Shown here one piece after another: positions 7,702 through 12,047 of a stretch of DNA of 12,047 nt. The DNA is taken from NCBI GenBank assembly GCA_945867755.1, contig CAMBJN010000028.1, positions 1 through 12,047 on the forward strand. The letters run 5' to 3'. The notes under the pieces were generated by a model. It saw only the letters and a program-made list of their open reading frames with translations, was not told where the DNA came from and made no database searches. A program made the translations under genes and the position numbers. How positions within the stretch are numbered: the stretch's first letter is position 1; every line of letters starts with the position of its first letter. Origin of the DNA: Polynucleobacter meluiroseus (GTDB taxonomy: Bacteria; Pseudomonadota; Gammaproteobacteria; Burkholderiales; Burkholderiaceae).

Positions 7702-7736
7702 GATTGGTGATCAATCCCAAAAGTTCATCACCAATC
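7702..7736. terminator. possible bidirectional hairpin between convergent genes
   Basis: GATTGGTGAT (7702-7711) and ATCACCAATC (7727-7736) form a perfect 10-bp inverted repeat with a 15-nt loop, straddling the azlD stop codon between two convergent genes. Neither side has a T run, so this is not a classical intrinsic terminator. It may block convergent transcription or protect 3' ends. A second, AT-only 7-bp stem (7670-7676 with 7681-7687) overlaps the DUF2892 stop codon. Confidence 0.4.
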
Positions 7737-8082
7737 CATAGAGCGCCAAACCGAATGTTCCAGCCAGCAATGCTGGAATCATCCGCTCACCTGGTTTTGA
7801 GTACATGATGATGAGCGCCACAATACTCACCCCTAAGCGAATAGAAATTGGTACTGTGGCAAGCAAGCCAACCGGCAACAAAATGATGCGCACAGTTAAA
7901 GCTGCAACCATTGCATAAGTGACCGAAGATAACCATTTAAATAATTCACTCTCTTGGTTTATTTTTCCAGAAAAATAAACGCCCAAGCCCCGCCAAAAAT
8001 AAGTTCCGACACAAGCAGCAATTAAAACAGCCCACATACCGGCGTCATTGAACATGGTGTTTAATTCTGATGGCTCAAGCAT
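7711..8082 (-). CDS. azlD: AzlD-family branched-chain amino acid export subunit
   Basis: A small, very hydrophobic protein (123 residues from ATG 8082) with about four membrane segments, of the AzlD family. AzlD pairs with the larger AzlC to export branched-chain amino acids or their toxic analogues (in E. coli the equivalent pair is YgaZ/YgaH). Family features include GTYFWRGLGVYFSGKI after the first membrane segment and conserved arginine and proline positions in TVRIILLPVG. A longer reading frame with a TTG at 8121 exists, but ATG 8082 is preferred because it has AGGA at 8092-8095 and starts at the family's usual N-terminus. Its ATG overlaps the azlC stop in ATGCTTGA (8 nt), a strong sign of translational coupling. 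It converges with the DUF2892 gene, ending 36 nt away. Confidence 0.88.
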   Translation of the reverse strand: MLEPSELNTMFNDAGMWAVLIAACVGTYFWRGLGVYFSGKINQESELFKWLSSVTYAMVAALTVRIILLPVGLLATVPISIRLGVSIVALIIMYSKPGERMIPALLAGTFGLALYGLVMNFWD

Positions 8083-8782
8083 TTTTTCTGTTCCTAAAAT
8101 GTTTATCGACCATATAAGCAATCGTGCCGCCGAAAAGTCCGGCGATCAACAGTGAGTAATCAGAAAACCAAAAATACGAGAGCACACCAATCGGCCCACC
8201 CAAAAGAATGGCCATGCGATTTGCTCTTGGCTTGACTTCAGTGAAGGTTAATAATAAAAAGAGTGGATTGATAAACACCAAACCCAAATTGATATAACTT
8301 GGCACCTGTCCAGCAAGCATGTAACCCAAAATTGTTGCTGGCGTTGACACAGCCCAACAAACAAAAGCAAATCCTGTGAAGTAAGGAAGGCGCTCCTCAG
8401 GTTTCATTTTTGGAAAATCTCTCATGGAAACAGCCCAAGCCGTCATCGCCACAAAATGAGCCATCAAATAATAGAAAGAGCTGCGCTGCTTTTCTGGAAA
8501 CTGAGGAAAGAGTGTTAAGCACATCGTAAAAAAACGCGTGGCGGTGAGAGTCACAGCGACCGCAATCGTGATACCAGAAGCACTCAACACGAGCATTTCA
8601 ACAAGCACTATCTGACCAGGAAGTGCGAACATAAAAAAGCTGGTGGCACTGGTTAACCAAATGTCTAAACCATTGGCCTGCCCCATCGCACCAAAACCTA
8701 ACATGCCAGCAAACAAAATAGCAGCAGGTGCTCCAAAAGCATCTTTGGCGCCCTTTATAACGATGTCTCTATTCAAACTCAT
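8075..8782 (-). CDS. azlC: AzlC-family branched-chain amino acid permease
   Basis: A 235-residue polytopic inner-membrane protein of the AzlC family, the large subunit of a two-component branched-chain amino acid exporter. The N-terminus KGAKDAFGAPAAILFAGMLGFGAMG and the segment SATSFFMFALPGQIVLVEML match the family's first two conserved membrane regions, where the hallmark is a glycine-rich helix followed by a small-residue/Gln motif. Several further hydrophobic segments are separated by short charged loops, and the basic C-terminus DKHFRNRKNA faces the cytosol by the positive-inside rule. Start ATG 8782 has no clear Shine-Dalgarno sequence. azlC lies 43 nt downstream of queG in the same direction with no hairpin between, so read-through from queG is likely. 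It is coupled to azlD by an 8-nt overlap. Substrate is assigned by family only. Confidence 0.92.
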   Translation of the reverse strand: MSLNRDIVIKGAKDAFGAPAAILFAGMLGFGAMGQANGLDIWLTSATSFFMFALPGQIVLVEMLVLSASGITIAVAVTLTATRFFTMCLTLFPQFPEKQRSSFYYLMAHFVAMTAWAVSMRDFPKMKPEERLPYFTGFAFVCWAVSTPATILGYMLAGQVPSYINLGLVFINPLFLLLTFTEVKPRANRMAILLGGPIGVLSYFWFSDYSLLIAGLFGGTIAYMVDKHFRNRKNA

Positions 8783-8825
8783 GGGATGCAGTTTATTGGT
8801 TTTTTAATTTTTAGTTATTTGATAT

Positions 8826-9959
8826 TTACTTTGGTGCTTTATTTATTTGCGCTAAAGCCCATTCAATGTGCTCTCCAAGCATCTCTCCAGCACTTGGTAA
8901 GGCTTGTTGTAAGGCAGCGATGAGCTTCTCTTTGCTATTCTTATCCATGTTTGGTGATCTGAGGGCATTACCCATAGCAACAGAGAGATTACGTCTCCAG
9001 GATTCATACCCAATCCTACGAATTGGACTGCCCTCATGCTTAGATAAAAACTCCTCCTCTGACCATGACCACAAATCCATTAAGCCAGCATACTCTAAAC
9101 CATGTCTCGGTAAAAAATCAGGCACCGAACTCAGTTGAGCAAATTTATTCCAAGGGCAGACCAGTTGACAGTCATCACACCCGTACACTCGATTGCCCAT
9201 CAAGGGTCTTAACTCCTCAGGAATAGACCCTTGATGCTCAATCGTTAAATATGAAATACAACGACGAGCATCTAATTGGTAAGGTGCTGTGATGGCCTGG
9301 GTTGGGCAGATATTGATACAAGCAGAACATTCGCCACAATGACTGGTGATCGGTTCATCAACAGGGAAAGGCACATCCACCAATATCTCGCCCAAGAAAA
9401 ACATCGACCCTGCTTCACGATTTAGTAACAAGGTGTGTTTGCCGCGCCAACCCAAACCTGATTTATTCGCTAACTCAACTTCCATGACTGGGCCGGAATC
9501 AACAAATACCCGATAACCAAAAGGGCCTATCTTTTTCTCGATCACATCAGCCAAAGATTGCAAGCGGTAACGCAGGACCTTGTGATAATCCCGGCCTCGG
9601 GCGTAAATAGCTACTGCTGCCTGATCAGGCTCATCCCATCGGTCTATTTCTTTGTTGCGCCAATCGACTGCTTGGCGCATTTCAGAGGTATCAGGCAAGT
9701 AATCCATTCGAACCGTCAAGACTCGAACCGTGCCGGGCTGCAATTCTTGAGGATTGAGTCGCAAATGAGCGCGCTCCCTCATATAATTCATATCACCGTG
9801 ACGTCCTGCATCCAACCACTCTTTCAATCTTGGTCCTGCCACACTCAAATCTGTGTCAGAAACTCTGATATCGCCAAATCCCAAGTTGATAGCCTCGCGC
9901 CTCAACCAAGAAATATCTTGGATGAAATCATCTTTGGTTGCTTGGGTTTGAGTCACCAT
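8826..9959 (-). CDS. queG: epoxyqueuosine reductase
   Basis: QueG reduces epoxyqueuosine to queuosine in tRNA, the last step of queuosine synthesis, using cobalamin and two [4Fe-4S] clusters. The 377 residues match the family (E. coli 379). Cluster ligands are visible as CGECSACINIC (C208, C211, C214, C218) plus C234, C261, C264 and C268 (CDDCQLVCPWN). D154 in VDSGPVMEVE is the conserved aspartate proposed as proton donor. The C-terminal about 60 residues are HEAT-like helices involved in tRNA binding. Start ATG 9959 has GGAG at 9965-9968 spaced 5 nt, and yields MVTQTQATKDDF. The frame continues open to 10181, but those residues lie antisense to tsaE and do not resemble the family. It is divergent from tsaE with 30 nt between starts. 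GluQ in this window acts on its product. Confidence 0.96.
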   Translation of the reverse strand: MVTQTQATKDDFIQDISWLRREAINLGFGDIRVSDTDLSVAGPRLKEWLDAGRHGDMNYMRERAHLRLNPQELQPGTVRVLTVRMDYLPDTSEMRQAVDWRNKEIDRWDEPDQAAVAIYARGRDYHKVLRYRLQSLADVIEKKIGPFGYRVFVDSGPVMEVELANKSGLGWRGKHTLLLNREAGSMFFLGEILVDVPFPVDEPITSHCGECSACINICPTQAITAPYQLDARRCISYLTIEHQGSIPEELRPLMGNRVYGCDDCQLVCPWNKFAQLSSVPDFLPRHGLEYAGLMDLWSWSEEEFLSKHEGSPIRRIGYESWRRNLSVAMGNALRSPNMDKNSKEKLIAALQQALPSAGEMLGEHIEWALAQINKAPK

Positions 9960-9964
9960 TTTTG

Positions 9965-9968
9965 CTCC
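9965..9968 (-). promoter_or_regulatory. Shine-Dalgarno site deciding the queG start
   Basis: GGAG (read on the minus strand) lies 5 nt upstream of ATG 9959. It supports this start over the longer open frame that reaches 10181 across tsaE. Confidence 0.8.
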
Positions 9969-9989
9969 ATGATGAGATTGTAGGGCCCA

Positions 9990-10547
9990 ATGACAAAAGA
10001 TACTCATCTGATGATTCCGCCTAGAACTCTGTCTTCCGAGCAAGACACAGAGGCATTTGCTCTTCTGCTTGCTAAACAAATACAAAAAGTGTTCCACGTT
10101 AAAAACAATGATTTGAATAAAGTCCTTCATTTTTCTTTGATGGGTGATCTGGGTGTTGGCAAAACCACTCTGACCAGACACCTCCTCAGATCATTGGGGC
10201 ATGTGGGTAAAGTCAAAAGTCCCACTTATGGTCTATGCGAGCCCTATCAACTGAATATCAATGTAAAAAATAATACAAATGAAATAGCCAAAACAACCCT
10301 GCCCTTTCATCACTTTGATTTGTACCGCATGAGTTATGCCAAAGAATGGATGGATGCGGGCTTCAGAGATGTGTTCAGTGAGCCAGGTATTTGCATGGTT
10401 GAATGGCCAGAAAAAGCTGAAGGCACTTTACCTCAGGCTGATTGGATCATTTCTTTATCGACCAATGATGATGAGACTCGATCACTCATGATCACCAGTC
10501 AAACAGATATTGGTGACGAACTGATCAAAGGATTTCAAGAAACATGA
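9990..10547 (+). CDS. tsaE: tRNA t6A biosynthesis ATPase TsaE
   Basis: TsaE is the P-loop ATPase that acts with TsaB and TsaD to form N6-threonylcarbamoyladenosine at position 37 of ANN-decoding tRNAs, including tRNA-Lys, which lies nearby in this window. The Walker A motif is GDLGVGKTT (52-60); SPTYGL, HFDLYRM and MVEWPEKA are the other family blocks. At 185 residues it is longer than E. coli TsaE (153): extra residues lie before Walker A (HVKNNDLNK) and as an Asn/Lys-rich loop between SPTYGL and HFDLYR. Start ATG 9990 has AGGG a few nt upstream; ATG 10011 (MIPPRT) is an alternative. It overlaps amiC by 4 nt (ATGA), indicating coupling. The pairing of tsaE with an amidase gene is common in proteobacteria. 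Confidence 0.95.
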   Translation: MTKDTHLMIPPRTLSSEQDTEAFALLLAKQIQKVFHVKNNDLNKVLHFSLMGDLGVGKTTLTRHLLRSLGHVGKVKSPTYGLCEPYQLNINVKNNTNEIAKTTLPFHHFDLYRMSYAKEWMDAGFRDVFSEPGICMVEWPEKAEGTLPQADWIISLSTNDDETRSLMITSQTDIGDELIKGFQET

Positions 10548-11896
10548 AATTCATTGGTGGCAATCGCACAAATAGATTGAAACGACGTGAGCTTCTAAAA
10601 AGAATTGCTCAAACCAGCGCGCTGATTTTTTTAGGGCCCAGTCAAATTGCTTGGGGCGCAAAACTAATGGCAGTTCGTATTTGGCCAGCAGAGGATTACA
10701 CGCGAGTGACCTTAGAGTCCGACCAAATACTCAAAGTAAGCCACCAACTCCTCATCAACCCACATCGTCTGGTTGTAGATGTTGAGGGGCTTGAACTCAA
10801 TAACACCATCAAAGAATTAGTGGCAAAAGTTAATAGCAATGATCCCTACATTGCTCAAGTTCGTGTTGGCCAATTTCAACCAAAAGTTGTGCGCCTGGTG
10901 TTTGACCTCAAAGAAAGTATTCAGCCGCAGTTATTTACTTTAGACCCGGTAGGTAGCTATCAAAATCGCTTGGTGTTTGACTTATACCCAGCAGTTGCGA
11001 ATGATCCCCTAATGGAGCTGGTCCGTCAAAGCGCAAAAAAAGAGGCTGCTCTTGATGCCGATGATCCTATTGGGGCAATTGCCAGAAGAGAGGCTCAAAA
11101 AGCAGAAGCCAATAGATCCAATAAAGCCAATGAAATTACTAAACCTGATGGCAAACCAGATAATAAGGCTGCCAAACCAAGTCATCGTCGACTTTTGACC
11201 ATTGCGATTGATCCCGGTCACGGCGGTGAAGATCCTGGTGCGATTGGCAAAAGAGGTTCTCGAGAAAAAGACATCGTATTGGCCATCTCTCGCAGACTGA
11301 AGCAAAAAATTGAAGCAGAACCCGATATGCGCTCTTACTTAACACGTGACGGTGATTATTTCGTGCCTCTTCATATTCGCGTCAACAAAGCACGTCGCGT
11401 TCAAGCAGATTTATTTGTGTCTATTCACGCAGATGCCTTTATCAAACCCAATGCACGGGGCGCTTCAGTATTTGCTTTATCACAACACGGGGCAACCAGC
11501 ACTGCAGCCAGGTGGTTGGCTAATAAAGAAAATGGTGCGGATTTGATTGGCGGCCTGAATATCAAAACACAAGATAAACAAGTGGCTCAATTACTTCTTG
11601 ACATGTCCACAACCGCGCAAATCAAAGACAGTTTGAAGTTGGGTGATGCTGTTTTAAAACAAATTGGTGGCTTTGCAAAACTACATAAACCGCAAGTTGA
11701 ACAAGCCAGCTTCGCTGTTCTCAAGGCGCCTGATGTGCCATCGATTTTGATTGAGACTGCATTCATCAGCAACCCTGAAGAAGAGGCACGATTAAATGAT
11801 CATGAATACCAAGAACAGATTGCCCAAGCCATTTTAAGAGGCATTCGCAACTACTTTGCCAAGAATCCACCCGTGGCAAAAAGCAGGCAAATCTAG
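10544..11896 (+). CDS. amiC: N-acetylmuramoyl-L-alanine amidase, AmiC-type
   Basis: A periplasmic zinc amidase that cleaves the bond between N-acetylmuramic acid and L-alanine to split septal peptidoglycan during division (450 residues). The N-terminus carries KRRELLKRIA followed by a hydrophobic stretch and a possible cleavage site near AWGA, a twin-arginine-like signal as in E. coli AmiC. The AMIN targeting domain spans about 40-140 (MAVRIWPAEDYTRVTLE onward). A charged Ala/Lys/Asn linker runs from about 155 to 215. The Amidase_3 domain follows, with predicted zinc ligands H226 (IDPGHGG), E241 (SREKDIV), H295 (SIHAD), and catalytic E404 (LIETAFISN). Its ATG overlaps the tsaE stop codon. The stop TAG at 11894-11896 lies 43 nt before tRNA-Lys, and no terminator hairpin separates them. 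Confidence 0.95.
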   Translation: MKFIGGNRTNRLKRRELLKRIAQTSALIFLGPSQIAWGAKLMAVRIWPAEDYTRVTLESDQILKVSHQLLINPHRLVVDVEGLELNNTIKELVAKVNSNDPYIAQVRVGQFQPKVVRLVFDLKESIQPQLFTLDPVGSYQNRLVFDLYPAVANDPLMELVRQSAKKEAALDADDPIGAIARREAQKAEANRSNKANEITKPDGKPDNKAAKPSHRRLLTIAIDPGHGGEDPGAIGKRGSREKDIVLAISRRLKQKIEAEPDMRSYLTRDGDYFVPLHIRVNKARRVQADLFVSIHADAFIKPNARGASVFALSQHGATSTAARWLANKENGADLIGGLNIKTQDKQVAQLLLDMSTTAQIKDSLKLGDAVLKQIGGFAKLHKPQVEQASFAVLKAPDVPSILIETAFISNPEEEARLNDHEYQEQIAQAILRGIRNYFAKNPPVAKSRQI

Positions 11897-11916
11897 CTCT
11901 AATTTAAAAAGTCCGC

Positions 11917-11922
11917 TATAAT
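11917..11922 (+). promoter_or_regulatory. -10 element of the tRNA-Lys promoter
   Basis: A perfect TATAAT at 11917-11922 is followed by C and eight T residues, predicting a transcript start near 11929, about 10 nt before the tRNA. No consensus -35 is seen 16-19 bp upstream, where the amiC stop codon lies. Read-through from amiC remains possible. Confidence 0.6.
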
Positions 11923-11939
11923 CTTTTTTTTGCAAGATT

Positions 11940-12015
11940 GGGTCGGTAGCTCAGTCGGTAGAGCAGCGGACTTTTAATCCGTTGGTCGCGAGTTCGAATC
12001 TCGCCCGACCCACCA
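11940..12015 (+). tRNA. tRNA-Lys (anticodon TTT), CCA encoded
   Basis: The 76-nt sequence folds as a standard cloverleaf. The acceptor stem is GGGTCGG with CCGACCC, followed by A as discriminator and a genome-encoded CCA at 12013-12015. The D arm has GCTC and GAGC. The anticodon arm is GCGGA-CTTTTAA-TCCGT, placing anticodon TTT at 11973-11975. The T arm has GCGAG-TTCGAAT-CTCGC. This decodes AAA and AAG. Its A37 is a known target of the t6A pathway that includes TsaE. Confidence 0.97.
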
Positions 12016-12021
12016 GAATAC

Positions 12022-12047
12022 AAAAAGCCTCATCAATTTGATGAGGC
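12022..12047 (+). terminator. intrinsic terminator after tRNA-Lys (cut by window edge)
   Basis: GCCTCATCA (12027-12035), loop ATT, TGATGAGGC (12039-12047) form a perfect 9-bp GC-closed stem 11 nt after the tRNA. Five A residues precede it (12022-12026). The window ends exactly at the stem, so the expected T tract cannot be seen; an A tract before the stem would suit a bidirectional terminator. Confidence 0.8.

Noticed and set aside
8083..8121. TTG start giving a longer AzlD
   Set aside because: The extra 13 residues lie inside azlC, and ATG 8082 has an AGGA site and the usual family N-terminus.
9558..9983. 141-codon open frame on the plus strand
   Set aside because: It is antisense to queG, has no recognisable protein features and is explained by the opposite-strand gene.
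9960..10181. N-terminal extension of queG reaching 10181
   Set aside because: It runs antisense through tsaE, shows no family similarity, and the start at 9959 has a good Shine-Dalgarno sequence and gives normal length.
11924..11931. Run of eight T residues before tRNA-Lys as an amiC terminator
   Set aside because: No GC-rich stem precedes it, and it lies directly after the tRNA promoter -10.
1..12047. CRISPR array, insertion sequence, prophage, toxin-antitoxin or defence island
   Set aside because: No regularly spaced repeats, transposase, integrase or defence-type proteins were seen; all genes are recognised chromosomal families.

Overview
The window looks like ordinary chromosome of a freshwater-type betaproteobacterium of the order Burkholderiales. 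The moderate GC content, the Burkholderiales-style protein sequences and the queG / tsaE-amiC neighbourhood fit Polynucleobacter or a close relative. This placement is inferred from recognised sequence character and gene order, without a database comparison. Coding density is very high: the largest gap without a gene is about 190 bases (6944-7136). No mobile element, CRISPR array, phage gene or integrase was seen.

Region by region. The left edge (1-572) holds the C-terminal part of a GT4-type glycosyltransferase. It converges with dnaE (616-4122, minus), the replicative DNA polymerase III alpha subunit. gluQ (4126-5043, plus), a tRNA-Asp-modifying glutamyl-Q synthetase, starts only 3 nt from the dnaE start. 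gluQ converges with an rhlE-like DEAD-box RNA helicase (5058-6431, minus). Next is a small GlcG/HbpS-family gene (6536-6943, minus). Divergent from it is a two-gene unit (7137-7674, plus): an ArsR-family repressor with the two cysteines of the sulfide/persulfide sensors BigR, SqrR and YgaV, and a DUF2892 (YgaP-like) small membrane protein. An azlC-azlD branched-chain amino acid exporter pair (7711-8782, minus) lies downstream of queG (8826-9959, minus), the last enzyme of queuosine synthesis. tsaE (9990-10547, plus), for the t6A tRNA modification, overlaps amiC (10544-11896, plus), a periplasmic cell-wall amidase. The window ends with tRNA-Lys(TTT) (11940-12015) and the start of its terminator.

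How the genes work together. Three genes (gluQ, queG, tsaE) and the tRNA gene serve tRNA function. gluQ and queG act on the same position, the wobble queuosine of GUN-anticodon tRNAs: QueG completes queuosine and GluQ glutamylates it on tRNA-Asp. The likely transcription units are dnaE alone; gluQ alone; rhlE alone; the GlcG-like gene alone; arsR-DUF2892; queG-azlC-azlD (azlC and azlD certainly coupled); tsaE-amiC; and tRNA-Lys.

I did not find a convincing undescribed system. The most interesting items are the stripped-down sulfide-sensor operon with its AT-rich promoter/operator, the 3-nt divergent spacing of dnaE and gluQ, and an 11-nt inverted match between the tRNA-Lys anticodon arm and its own promoter region.
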